NCBI GenBank assembly: GCA_039619475.1
Contig: CM077116.1
Location: forward strand, 375,584,188 to 375,648,187
Direction of reading: 5' to 3'
Length of the DNA stretch: 64,000 nucleotides
DNA from: Icerya purchasi
Lineage: Eukaryota; Arthropoda; Insecta; Hemiptera; Monophlebidae
The notes under the pieces were generated by a model. It was given only the letters and a program-made list of their open reading frames with translations. It was not told the DNA's origin and searched no databases. Positions 22,497 through 32,300 of this stretch are shown piece after piece (positions within the stretch are counted from its first letter, which is position 1; each line of letters opens with the position of its first letter). A program made the translations under genes and the position numbers.

Positions 22497-23371
22497 ATAT
22501 TGAAGCAGAAGTACTTCCACTTCTTCCAGTCCATTATACGGTTTGCTCCTGCTTTTGTCTTTCTGTTTCTATTTTTATCCTCTTAAATGATGCTATTGAT
22601 TTCTTCATTCACCTCAGTCTCAACGCAATTTTTCATAGTGCGCCTCATCGCTTGCCGCTTTCTCGGCTGTTCACACATAATAAGTTATATTTTTTACCCT
22701 ACGTCTTTCTTGTCAACTTTTTTCTAGCGTTCCTTCGGTGTTGCTTGCCTCCTTTAACTAGGTTGGTTGATAGCATACCAGGACCCATTTGCAAGGATTT
22801 ATTTGAGCGATGGGAGCTTTCTATTTTTATTTCCTTTTATAATTTTCTTTTAGCGTTCCTTGGGTGTTGCTTGCCTCCTTTAACTAGGTTGGTTGATAGC
22901 ATACCAGGACCCATTCGCAAGGATTTATTTGAGCGATGGAAGCTTCTTGTTCCTTTTCTAAAATTTTACACAGCGTTCCTTTGGTGTTGCTTGCCTCTTT
23001 TAATTAAGTTGGTTGATAGCATACAAGGTCCCAGACGCAATGATTGCTTTGAGCGATGGGTGCTGTTATATTATGCCTACTGGCATGTCTATTGTAATAT
23101 TCTTCTGCGACACCGGCCTCATTATAATTTACTCGAGCGGTGGATCTTTTCACCTTTGCCTACACTTCCCATAAATCTTTCCCCAGTTGCGTTATTCTGT
23201 GGCGAACACCTTCTCCCTTTTCTCATTTCCTATTGTCCCAATCTTCCTCTACTACTGCTTCAGCCTTCTAAGTTTTTTCTTCTCTTCTTACTCTCCTCTC
23301 TTCAATCTTCCATTTTATTCCCTAAGTTGATGGACAATAACTTGGTTCCCTACAATGTTTCCGAAACTTAA
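22475..23371 (+). CDS. extra ORF between gag and pol, repeat-containing, hydrophobic
   Basis: 298 codons from ATG 22475, which lies inside the end of ORF1, to a stop at 23371, which lies inside the start of ORF2. It thus overlaps both neighbours (22 and 17 bases) in a different frame. The product is rich in L, F, C, S and P, with several membrane-like stretches. Three tandem modules of ~40 residues share the pattern CCLPPLTRLVDSIPGP...KDLFERW, and a weaker fourth ends LLERW. The underlying DNA repeats are 126 and 120 bp, both multiples of three. I recognise no family. Caution: the strand is pyrimidine-rich, which favours long chance ORFs, and the differences between modules that I checked change amino acids. 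It could be non-coding linker. Confidence 0.4.
   Translation: MSDFTIIDIEAEVLPLLPVHYTVCSCFCLSVSIFILLNDAIDFFIHLSLNAIFHSAPHRLPLSRLFTHNKLYFLPYVFLVNFFLAFLRCCLPPLTRLVDSIPGPICKDLFERWELSIFISFYNFLLAFLGCCLPPLTRLVDSIPGPIRKDLFERWKLLVPFLKFYTAFLWCCLPLLIKLVDSIQGPRRNDCFERWVLLYYAYWHVYCNILLRHRPHYNLLERWIFSPLPTLPINLSPVALFCGEHLLPFLISYCPNLPLLLLQPSKFFLLFLLSSLQSSILFPKLMDNNLVPYNVSET
22726..23080 (+). repeat. tandem repeat, ~126/120 bp, three copies
   Basis: AGCGTTCCTT(C/G/T)GGTGTTGCTTG begins units at 22726, 22852 and 22972. Within units GGTTGGTTGATAGCATAC and GAGCGATGG are conserved. Spacers between modules are T-rich and vary more. A degenerate fourth unit may end at GAGCGGTGG near 23135. Confidence 0.9.
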
Positions 23372-26300
23372 AATCCTTCAGTGGAACTGCCGAAGCCTTA
23401 GGGCTAACAAACCCTCTCTTGAGAGGCTGTTAGATCAACATAATATTAATATTGCTTTGCTTTCTGAAACATGGCTAAAAAGCTCATCTGACCTTCATTT
23501 CAAGGGATTCTCCCTTATTAGTTCTAACCGCGTGGACGGTTATGGAGGCGCAGCTATCCTAATTAGAAATGACATCGTATTTCTTACTCATAACAACTTC
23601 CAACCGTCCTTTCCTCCCAACCCTCCTTTCCCCAATCTAGTTCACGTTTCAATTCCTAATGATTCTGGTAACCCACTTAACATCATCTCCGCTTATTTCC
23701 CTCCTAATTTTGATTTACGCGATTTTCCGTTTCCTACTTTCATTAACTCTCTTTCGACTCCCTTTATTATAGGCGGAGACTGGAATGCTCACTCACCTTT
23801 CTGGGGTTGCACTAACTATAATAATAATGGTGCAATCCTAGAAAATGTCATTCTTCAAAATGATCTATTTCTCCTTAATGACGGTACATCCACCTGTGTC
23901 AGCAACCCTCTAGCTCCTAGTTCCATTGATCTATCTTTTACATCTCCCAATCTTGGTTTTAGCTGCTCATGGAACACTCTGGATGGAACTTTTGGAAGCG
24001 ACCATGTTCCCATCATCATTTCCTTAAATCAGTTTTCTCATTCTACTCTGAATAATCCTACTCAATCTCATAGATGGGTTCTCTCTAAGATAGACTGGCC
24101 CATCTTTCGTTCCTACGTTGACTCTTCACTGTCTCTAATTCCTTCGCATTTAAATCCATCTTCTCAATACGACCTTTTTATGGAATCTATTTCCAACGCT
24201 TTAACTCTTTCTTCTCCTCCTGCTCAGCTTCCTACACATAAAAGGTCCAAATTTGTTTCCTCTGTGTGGTGGAACCAAGAGTGCAAAGTTGCCTTTGATC
24301 GAAGTTTATCCACCTTTAGAACATTCCGTTCCTGTCCTAATCTCTCCAATTTTCTCGCTCACAAAAGTGCCAATGCCAAAGCTAGGTATACTCTTAAAAC
24401 GGCAAAAAAGAACTCGTGGAGAAATTTCTGCTCCGCTTTCTCCCGTTCCACTCCTCTCACTCACATTTGGAAAATGGCGAAGACTTTCAAATCTTCTTCA
24501 GCTCAACATCTTTCAAATCATATCCTGTCTCCGGACAAATTAATTCCATTTATGAATTCCTTAGCTCCTTGTTACGTTCCTAGCTTCCAAGAATCCTGTC
24601 GCATCCCGGTTCCCCTCACCTCCTCTCATTTCCTACTCACTCCTTTTACCTACACTGAATTGGAAGCTGCCTTACGTAATTCTTCTAATTCTTCTCCTGG
24701 TAAAGACGGAATTCCCTTTCTCGTACTAAAAAGTCTCTCTGATTCCGCTCTTCGTTTCCTCTTAAATTTATTCAATTCATTTCTCTCGTCTGGTTCTACT
24801 CCATCTGTTTGGAATATTTTCATTGTTGTCCCGATCCCAAAACCTAACTCCTCCTCTCTTCGACCAATCTCACTTGCTCCCTGGCCAGAAAGCTGTTTGA
24901 AAGTATAATTAATAGACGGCTAATTTGGTGGCTTGAGCACAATAAAGTATTGCCAAATAATATGTTTGGATTTCGCCCTGGACGCGGCCCTCCCGATTGT
25001 ATCAGTACTTTCTTGTCAGATGTGTATTTATCTTTTATCAACAAAAAATTCCTCATTGCTTCCTTCGTCGATGTCTCTGCTGCCTTCGATAATGTCCACC
25101 TTCCCACCCTATTCGATTCCATGCTCTCCTTGAATATTCCACCCTTCTTCTCTGCTCTTGTCATTAGCCTTTTCCAATCTAGGACTATCTTTCTCTCTTC
25201 TCCGCTCGAACCTATTTCTAGACTGGTCTTTCGTGGACTACCGCAGGGCTCTTGTCTAAGTCCAACCCTTTTTAACATTTACCTTATAAAAACTGCTTCT
25301 CTGTCAACAATCTCCTCTTCCCTTTTTTTTGCTGACGACATCCTCATTTACTCCACCCATCGTAGTATCTCCACCGCTAATTCCCAGCTGCAACATTACT
25401 TAACGATTTTGGAAAGCGCTTTATCTAATATTCATCTGTCTATCTCTCCAACGAAATCCTCTGCTGTTGTCTTTACTCTTCGTCCTTTTGACCCCTACTT
25501 AGTTAGTTTTTCCTTAAATAGTAATCCGATCCCCCTGGCTAACCATTTCCGTTACTTAGGAGTATTTTTGGATAGCCGTCTTTCGTTCCACAAGCATATT
25601 AACTATATATACGTGTCATCACTAAAAAGGCTCAACCTTATTAAGTCCCTTTCACATACGAACTGGGGAGGTGATCCGTGCATTTTGCTCATGTTCTACA
25701 AATCCTGTATCCGTTCTATTCTAGATTATTGCTGTTTTATTTATGGTAACTCTTCCAGGTCTTTGCTCTCCAAGCTCGATCGCGTCCAAAATACTTGCCT
25801 CCGCCTCTGTCTTGGAGCTCAGAAATCTTCTCCTATCCCTGCTATTCAAGCGGAAACCCACATTCCTCCACTCTTTATTCGGCGTTCCTATTTGGGCTAC
25901 CGCTTCCTTATTAAACGTCTTCCTATCTCCTCTTCCTCACTTATTCCTTCTTATTCCCTCATTCTACAGGATTGGCGATTTAGTGCCAATAAAACACCAA
26001 TTCTGTCTCTTATTTCTACTCGACTCCTTCAATTTTTACCATACATTCACACTTGCGATAAGCTCCCATATTTTTCTTTTAAGTTTTCCTCCTTTCTTCA
26101 TCCAATTAATTGCTTTTACTCTTCTGCTCCCCCTACAGCCGTTCTGCATCACGCCGTTAGATCGGAATTTTTACATACCTTAAACTCCCACTATTCTAAC
26201 CACGTTACAATCTACACGGACGGTTCCAAGAGCCCAAGTGGAGTTGGTGCAGCCTTTCTTTGTCCTTCATTAAATCACTCTGAGTCCTTTAAACTTCCTT

Positions 26301-26397
26301 CCTTCTGTTCGACTTTCTGTACCGAGTCTATTGCTATCCTCCATGCACTTTTCTTCATCAGATCTTCGAAGGTCTCTCGTAATTTCCTTATTCTATC
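23355..26397 (+). pseudogene. ORF2: endonuclease, reverse transcriptase, N-terminal part of RNase H
   Basis: It starts at ATG 23355 with the APE endonuclease: LQWNCRSL, LLSETWL, GGDWNAHSPFWG and GSDHVPI. The reverse transcriptase follows: SSPGKDGIP, IPKPNSS, then FGFRPGRGP, DVSAAFDNV, GLPQGSCLSPTLFN and FADDILIYS. RNase H starts YTDGSKSPSGVGAAF and has the ESIAILHAL block, but the element DNA ends at 26397 before the third catalytic aspartate. The frame breaks near 24880, in the RT palm entrance: the frame changes from that of 23355 to that of 24950, equivalent to a one-base loss. Residues after 26397 (26398-26428) are flanking DNA read through. The enzyme from this copy would be inactive. 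Confidence 0.85.
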
Positions 26398-26408
26398 AGA
26401 GTTTAGCC
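26398..26408 (+). repeat. target-site duplication, right copy
   Basis: AGAGTTTAGCC, identical to 20063-20073. Alignment with the related RNase H fragment near 32985 diverges exactly here, which supports this as the junction. Confidence 0.85.
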
Positions 26409-26655
26409 TTATCAGAACTATTAATTGACCAACCAGTATTACACTATTGCGTAAGCGCATTATTCTTTTCGTCTGTGCTTCTAAATTTTTGTTTTTAATT
26501 TAAATTTTTTTTTAGTATTTTGATGCTCTATATTTATGAGTGTATTAACTTTTTGAATTTCAAATATGTATATATAAAATTTTAGTGATTATGTGGGACG
26601 TCATTACCCATTTTCCTTTGTAGAGATTTACGTGTGTGTAAATATACATATATTG

Positions 26656-26892
26656 ATTACAACGTAGCCCTCATGAGATTTTGTAGTGTCCCAACTTTAC
26701 GTAATAAAAGTTAAATGTTAGAATAGGATTTTTATGATTACGTTATTTTTTGTTTGTATCGATACCGGTACGAATGACGTTGAAAAATTTTGATCATTTT
26801 ACACAAAGTATAGAAGAGAAAGAGATAGAAATGTAAGCAAGAAGGGACAAGGGGTAGAGCCCCTTGTGAGACCAAAGTGGCCGAGTTTATAT
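26656..26892 (-). repeat. TA-flanked interspersed repeat, copy 4
   Basis: Minus orientation: ATTACAACGTA at 26656, the conserved middle GATCATTTTACACAAAGTATAG, the hairpin AAGGGGT...GCCCCTT, and the terminus GTGGCCGAGTTTATATATA at 26878-26896. It is shorter than copy 1 (internal deletion). Confidence 0.7.
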
Positions 26893-29800
26893 ATATGTAG
26901 TATCCTTCATTGATGCTATAGCTGACTGCATACGAATCTGAATAATTAATTCAGCGTTACTTTTCTTTCTTATCGATTGTGGGTCAATCAATGCTCGTTG
27001 TCAGCGAACCCAAAAAAAAAAAAAAAAAATCGAAGCCGATAATAATATTACGCAAAAACTAACGGAAGGGGTGGGATAAATCTATTCCGAACTAGTGAGA
27101 AATTTTAAAAACTCAACAAAAATTAATTCTACAATTACTGTATATACTAACGTGGTGAGTTTTAAAAACAATTAGTTAAAGAAAAATAATTAAGATATTT
27201 AACTGAATTTACATCTTTCATTTTCTGCAGATTTCTGCTATCACCCACAAAGTAGGAAATAAGAAAAAAAAAAACAAAAAACGTTTAACCAGATTAATTC
27301 AAAAGAAGCTAAAATCTTAATGGTTTATATATTTCTATAAATTTCCATGCATGCAAAAAAATAAATGTTAGAAAAATTTAATTTAAATAGCTGAAAAATC
27401 ACGACATGGCGGTAATTTTCAAGAATTCAGCGGCACCGTAGTGTGCAATATATTGGTAATTGCGAGAAAATTTTTTTGTTTAATTTCGCCTCGCGTTGGA
27501 ACAACTCGTTTTTATGGTCCAGGTCGGCTGGATTGATGTGTACGTGCGCGCGTAGCTTGTGTAAGTATTATATCGAGTTTACGCGGAAGGGGCGTGGGAG
27601 AGGAGAGGTACAAGCGAAATGTATTAAAGTAAAACAATACCAAAGAGAATGGTCGAAATAGGCTGGATGAAAATTAAAAGAACAAATTAGAAAAGGCGAC
27701 TTAGGAAATAAAGAACTTTGGAAAAAGTGAGAAAGTAAGAAAACGTGGAATTACGGCGAGCGAGCGAAAAAAAGGAAGAAATATGGCGATGGAAGAAGAA
27801 AGTAAGCAAGAAAGTCAGTAATGGGATTTCAGCATAAATATGTCAGAAAAGCAATTCCGCGCCGAGTTTAAATGCCGCGAAATATTTCTCTGGAAACGGT
27901 GAAGTTTGGTCGCGTTTCACGACCGCCCGGTAGTAATATTTTGAATTTCGTCAATTTATTTTTAATGATTAAATAGGCCTTTTTAAAACTTTAATGGAAC
28001 AAAATAAATAAATTCGACCCGAGAAAATTAATAGCGGCGTTTAGCAGTTCTCTTTAAAAGTCCACGTTGATTCGAACGAACTTGATGAAATCCGGCCGAA
28101 CCGTTTCTCCGATTATTTATTTATTATTTAAATATCAATCGCGTGGTCATTTGTACTGATTTCCGATAAGAGATAACCAGCTTATTTTTTATCGCATACT
28201 GCTTACTTCTACATGTGCAAAAAAATTCGGGACCGGTGTTATTCCAAGCATTAGCACTGTCGGATCTCGGTACTCATACTATTCTCGGAAAAATTTAAAT
28301 CTCTACCTTTCTTTCCTTTGCCAAAATCGACGCTTCAATGCACTACACAGGCGAACAGTAGAAGAGTAAAATTTTAAAATAGCTCACTATACTCAATTAA
28401 ATAGTAATTTTACAGTTCTAAAGAATAATTTCAGCCCATTATTTTTTCAAAATTGATGCTAGCAAAATTCTTGCGTTTATGCAGGCATTCTTAGATTGCA
28501 TCTATTACATATTTTTTGTAATGTGTTCATTACAGTTAAGTATGCAAAAAATAGTAAATACGAAATAAAATTAAAAGGGAAAGAGAACAACGGTAAATGG
28601 GGTCTAAGTGAGAATGTGGGAGTGTGTAAGATGATGTTGTTGGCCAGCCAAGGGTGAATGTACCATCATATTGCGGATTGACGCTGAAAAAAATGGAAAT
28701 CGCGTCTTTTTTGAAACGGCGGTGATAAAATGTTGTCGGGGAGAGAAAGAATAGAAGAAAAGTCAGCCGAAGGATTTTTAATCGGCGGTCGGTCAGTCAG
28801 AGTTTTTAACCTCCCTTCGGATCACGACCTGTTTTTTAGCGTTTCTCGTGATTGGTTACCGAACAGCTATAGCGAAGTTACCCCGATGGTAAAAAGAATG
28901 GGTTTACCTTGTCTTGAATTATTCAAAAAATTTTAAATTACGTTACCGCCAAGTTCGGGTAATGTTTCGAAATTCAATGCAACATTCGTTAGAATTTACA
29001 CCTACGCCAACTCTCGTCGTTCTGAACCACCGTAGTGTGTCCATTTTTGAATAATCGTGTATTTCAGCGAAAGATTTGTCTAGCCGACTTTATACTATAA
29101 AACACTTGCGTATTCGTTAATCATAATAGCCGTAAATTCGATAAATAAAAAAGAACAATAAAATATCAATATTAAACGAATAATAATTTAAGACGTCATC
29201 GATATAAAATGAGACCATGATGACATTTCCGAGTGTGTAACAAAAAAAATATCGTTTTATTTAGCATCCGTGGTTGGAATTAAGTGAACAACACATCTAT
29301 ACTATATCGTTACAATAATTTCTCAAACTCTCAATAATCTTTAAACAAATCATATTACCTTCGTGTTTCAACGAATATTGTCTTTTATTAGCAACATTCC
29401 CAGCTACTCACTATACAGATCTGTCATTTGTATCTTGCAGTAGATACACATAATTTTTGAATGTTATTTATATCTTCTCTCTCACGCTGATTAGAATTTT
29501 TAATCTGGTAATTCTTCGGCCTTATTCCGTAATATAATAACAATTAAAATTCGCAGTGTGTTATATATTATTTAATATTTGAATTCGAAAGCTTTTAAAA
29601 CGAATAATCGGTTATGTAATATTTATTTTCTTCGTCTTTTCTCATTTTTTGGTCTAATATTCTCGTTCGCGAACCCATTAAGAAAAAAAAAGCATCAATA
29701 AAACACAAAAAAAAAAAAAAAAAAATAATTAAAATTTTTTGTAAATGGAAGTACCACTTATGTAATTTTCTTCAGTTACATCGAACGTCCGAAAAAAAAA

Positions 29801-30510
29801 CTAAAATTTAATATTTTACATTTGACGTTAACTAGTTTTATTCTTTTTACACAGGTAGTTCGTCCGAATGGGCCAAAAATAAAGCGGGTATTAAATATAG
29901 TTATACGATAAAATTAAGAGACAAAGGAACATTCGCGCTTTTTTGTTACCAGCAACATAAATCGTTCCAACTGGAAAAGAAGTATTTACAGCTGTGAAAA
30001 CTCTCGCTAAATCGGTTCTAAGTTCAAAAACTGGAAAGGAAATTGAATAATGTCTTAACGATGTATAATAAGCACGATAGTAATGAAAATTCGAATAAGA
30101 ACGTGACTGAGCAGGTAAAGATTTTTCAAATCAACTACTTCAACATTACAGAAATATTTATTGAAGTGTAATAATGTCAAATTATCCTTATATTAACGTT
30201 ACCGTAATGATAATTTGTAAAATTTGTAAAATAAAAACTTGCACTGGGCAAAAGACATTCACATTTATTCGAGTATTTATGTTCTTTCGTTCATACGTCT
30301 GCGCATACCACTCGAAAACATTACTGAAACGTACAAATCGGAGGAAAAAAAATGTCAGGTTTTATAAGTTCGTTCAATTGTTTTAAACGTTGTTATGACG
30401 AAAAACGAAAGGCAACTGACGAGTTCTACATTTGTATCGCAATTTTTTCAGAACGAAGCGAGTTGTAATTTTTACTGGGCAATCGATTTTTTTTTCCACA
30501 TTTACGCCGT
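26893..30510. other. probable intron of the GPCR gene; no exon recognised
   Basis: Downstream, on the minus strand, of the GTAAGT donor at 30518. I looked for a continuation of the receptor (TM3-TM4) and found none, so the next exon is probably outside the window. A-runs lie near 27012-27030 and 29708-29725. The 68-72 codon ORFs at 27443 and 28730 match nothing known to me. Confidence 0.5.
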
Positions 30511-30518
30511 TTACTTAC
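30511..30518 (-). other. splice donor of the GPCR first coding exon
   Basis: On the minus strand the exon ends ...AATCTAT followed by GTAAGTAA, a strong donor. The junction falls after the first base of a codon (phase 1). In family members the next residue is the conserved TM3 cysteine, so the split codon is T|GC or T|GT. Confidence 0.85.
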
Positions 30519-30957
30519 ATAGATTTTCTCCGAGCACCCACGTTTCCGGTTTCGTATTGACTTCGACTAGAACGGTCGGCGTACAGACGAGCAAGACTAG
30601 TAGGTCGGCCAAACTTAAATTCGTCAGGAAGATGTTGGTCGAGTTGCGCATGTCCTTGGTTCTGAAGATGACGATCGGTACCATCACGTTGCCGATAATG
30701 CCGAAAGTTAATATGACGATGCATAACACCATCGAGGTGACCTTGAAATATGTCGAAAATTCCAGTTTCTCCGGGAAATCGCCGAATCCGGAGGCCGCTA
30801 AATTGCTGCTGTCGTTGTAGAGGTGCGAGAAATTCCCGCCAACGCTGCCCGCGACCGCCGCCGCAGCAGCGGCAGTGGCGGCGCCGTGGCTGTCGACAAA
30901 TGTATCATTTATTGGTGGCAGCTCGCTTACGGATGCCGTCGAAGACGGTGGATTCAT
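30519..30957 (-). CDS. ETHR: class-A GPCR, ecdysis-triggering-hormone receptor-like, first coding exon
   Basis: 439 bases: 146 codons plus one base before the donor. The N-terminus (~1-70) is extracellular, with a polyalanine run (29-35) and N-glycosylation sequons at N17, N42 and N48. TM1 spans ~72-98 with the family GN (N90). A short loop RTKDMRNSTN leads to TM2 (~108-132), with LSLADLL containing D118. W140 sits in the first outer loop and the next cysteine is split by the intron. KDMRNSTNIFLTNLS and VNTKPETWVLG closely match my memory of insect ETHR proteins. This plasma-membrane receptor binds ecdysis-triggering hormones and signals through Gq/calcium in neurons and endocrine cells to start ecdysis. 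The ATG is preceded in frame by a stop (TGA, 30 bases upstream). Alternative: another receptor of the TRH/neuromedin-U-like branch. Confidence 0.72.
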
Positions 30958-31091
30958 AAGTATCGCCGTAATCGTTCATAATACCCGTCCGATATAAAAA
31001 TCGATATAATATCGATGCCCGAAATAATCGAAGTACTTTCGACAACTTTCAGCAACGGCTGACAACCAAAGTCGTTCAGATCAATTTTCAT
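30954..31091 (-). promoter_or_regulatory. upstream ORF overlapping the receptor start codon
   Basis: In the same exon, 5' of the receptor ATG, an ATG at 31091 opens a 45-codon ORF whose TGA (30956-30954) overlaps the receptor ATG as ATGA. A second, 7-codon ORF (ATG at 31105) ends at 31082. A ribosome translating the longer ORF would stop exactly on the receptor start, so receptor output may depend on reinitiation or leaky scanning. The peptide has no recognised domain. Whether this 5' region is in mature mRNA depends on the acceptor at 31120. Confidence 0.6.
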
Positions 31092-31119
31092 CGATCTTTC
31101 CCATTGCGCGCGACCGTAC

Positions 31120-31142
31120 CTGAAACAAAAGAAAAAAAAACA
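31120..31142 (-). other. polypyrimidine tract and splice acceptor before the receptor exon
   Basis: The minus strand reads TTTTTTTTTCTTTTGTTTCAG then GTACGGTCG. A pyrimidine run ending in CAG marks a probable acceptor, making 31119-30519 a 601-base exon with 162 bases of 5'UTR. An upstream leader exon would then lie further along the minus strand (>31.1 kb), beyond or within the element cluster. Confidence 0.6.
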
Positions 31143-31365
31143 TACAGCGGTTACGGTTGGTTTCGTTTTTCACAAAAATGGAAACGCGCTGATTAAAAAT
31201 TGACGCGATTCGTATAATATCCGTTCTTTCTTTGAAAATAACGCGCGGATTCGGTGTGTGAATTGCATCGAACGCTTTATTAAAGTTGCTATAGATGACA
31301 TTTCGTCGACGTAGCGAGCCGGTTTCAGTGCGGACACCTCCCCTCAATTAAGTCTATCACTGATT

Positions 31366-31428
31366 GTTTTTTTATTATTTTTTTAAACATTAGCTCAAGA
31401 ACTGGGAAACAGTGTCAGACGTAACAGG
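31366..31428 (-). mobile_element. short 3' end of the RNase H-type non-LTR family
   Basis: A T-rich tract (31366-31391) is followed by ACATTAGCTCAAGAACTGGG, matching the minus-strand 3'UTR next to the poly(A) of the twin-primed element (ACATTAGCCCAAGAAATGGG at 20118). Only ~40 bp of 3'UTR is left. Confidence 0.55.
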
Positions 31429-31429
31429 A

Positions 31430-31713
31430 TGAAAGTTAAAGAAAGTCCCATTAGTATATCCTCATCACATGATGCTCGGTTGTTCGTCACTTTTGCACTG
31501 AACAAGTTTCTTTCTATTTCTCCCTTTTACGAATCAATCTTTCCACTCGATACAGCGATGGCTCTCATTGCCTCCGCTCCTTTTCTTTCTGTTATCCAAG
31601 CTCTTTATTCTTTTTTGTCGGCTATTTCTGGTTGTGTAAAGTTCTGAGTGTATCTCGCTCCTCTTTTTGATCTTGAGCCAATGCCCATGTTGACGAGCCC
31701 ATAAAAAGAAGAG
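31430..31713 (+). mobile_element. 3' fragment of the RNase H-type non-LTR family
   Basis: It ends with the family 3' terminus TTGACGAGCCCA then A-rich sequence. The coding end reads LSVIQALYSFLSAISGCVKF*, matching SPSVIQALDTFLLNVSRLIKI* of the 20.1-kb copy. Upstream of ~31520 the match is poor. Confidence 0.6.
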
Positions 31714-31744
31714 AAAAACAAGAAAATGTAAAAGATGGAAGGAC

Positions 31745-32300
31745 TTTTTTTTTTTTTTTTTTTTTTTTTTGGGTACGTCGACCAGGAACCTTGCCCAGAA
31801 ACGATAGGAAGAAGACTTAATTAATTAAAACTTAATTCGATCGGAAATAGCTGAAATAAAGGAACCAATGGACAATAGACACTGAGAGAGAAAGGACACG
31901 ATATAGCGCAGTAGTGAGCAGGAAGCCTTAACTTTAAGAGGAGTAAATGAAGGGAAGAGCGTCCCCCCGCAGAAAGAACAGTACACTTGAAGAAAATTTG
32001 ATTTGTATCATAGACACAACTGCTTCTTTAGGATGTAGAGGACAATAAGGAGAAGAAACCAAAGAGAGACAATAGCAGTAAGAAATAAAGTGTGACTGAA
32101 GCGTAGATGAATAATAAGGACAATAACAGAACGTGGAAAAGAAGGGAATTCTGAGAACAACGAATAGCAGGAAGATTAGGTTGAATTTAGAGATAGGAAT
32201 AATCATTGGTAAAGGAGGAAGGGTACATATTCGACGATAATTTAAAGTGAAAATTCTTACTTAAGGATAATAGATTCTAGGGGGATCTTTTTAAAGTAAA
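31745..32300 (-). mobile_element. 3' fragment of the RNase H-type non-LTR family
   Basis: A long T-run (31745-31770, poly(A) on the minus strand) is followed by the family terminus (minus: GGTCGACGTACCC) and a decayed ORF2 tail. The minus strand reads LVSSPYCPLHP, equivalent to AASPYCPLHP in the 20.1-kb copy. It is out of frame in places. The right boundary is approximate. Confidence 0.7.

Larger units (their letters stand above)
20074..26397. mobile_element. 5'-inverted (twin-primed) RNase H-bearing non-LTR retrotransposon
   Basis: Two parts of one element stand head to head. The minus-strand part (20074 to ~20765) has the poly(A) tract, the 3'UTR and the C-terminal end of ORF2. The plus-strand part (~20765-26397) has the 5' region, ORF1, an extra ORF, and ORF2 up to the middle of RNase H. 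The plus part stops inside RNase H (after ILS) and the minus part resumes shortly downstream (WIPSHSGIEGN), with ~40 codons lost. An exact 11-bp duplication brackets the whole. This is the structure expected from twin priming: a 5' inversion made during target-primed reverse transcription. The superfamily is the I/R1-like group with RNase H; the exact clade was not determined. Confidence 0.85.

Noticed and set aside
26398..26428. Continuation of RNase H coding (EFSLIRTIN) after ILS
   Set aside because: This stretch begins with the 11-bp target duplication and is flanking DNA that happens to stay open for ten codons.
30395..30820. 141-codon plus-strand ORF over the receptor exon
   Set aside because: Antisense shadow. 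The minus-strand frame has clear GPCR motifs and splice sites.
31366..31713. A second twin-primed insertion (minus tail followed by inverted plus fragment)
   Set aside because: Both pieces contain the same 3'UTR end, and no flanking duplication was found. Two separate insertions are simpler.
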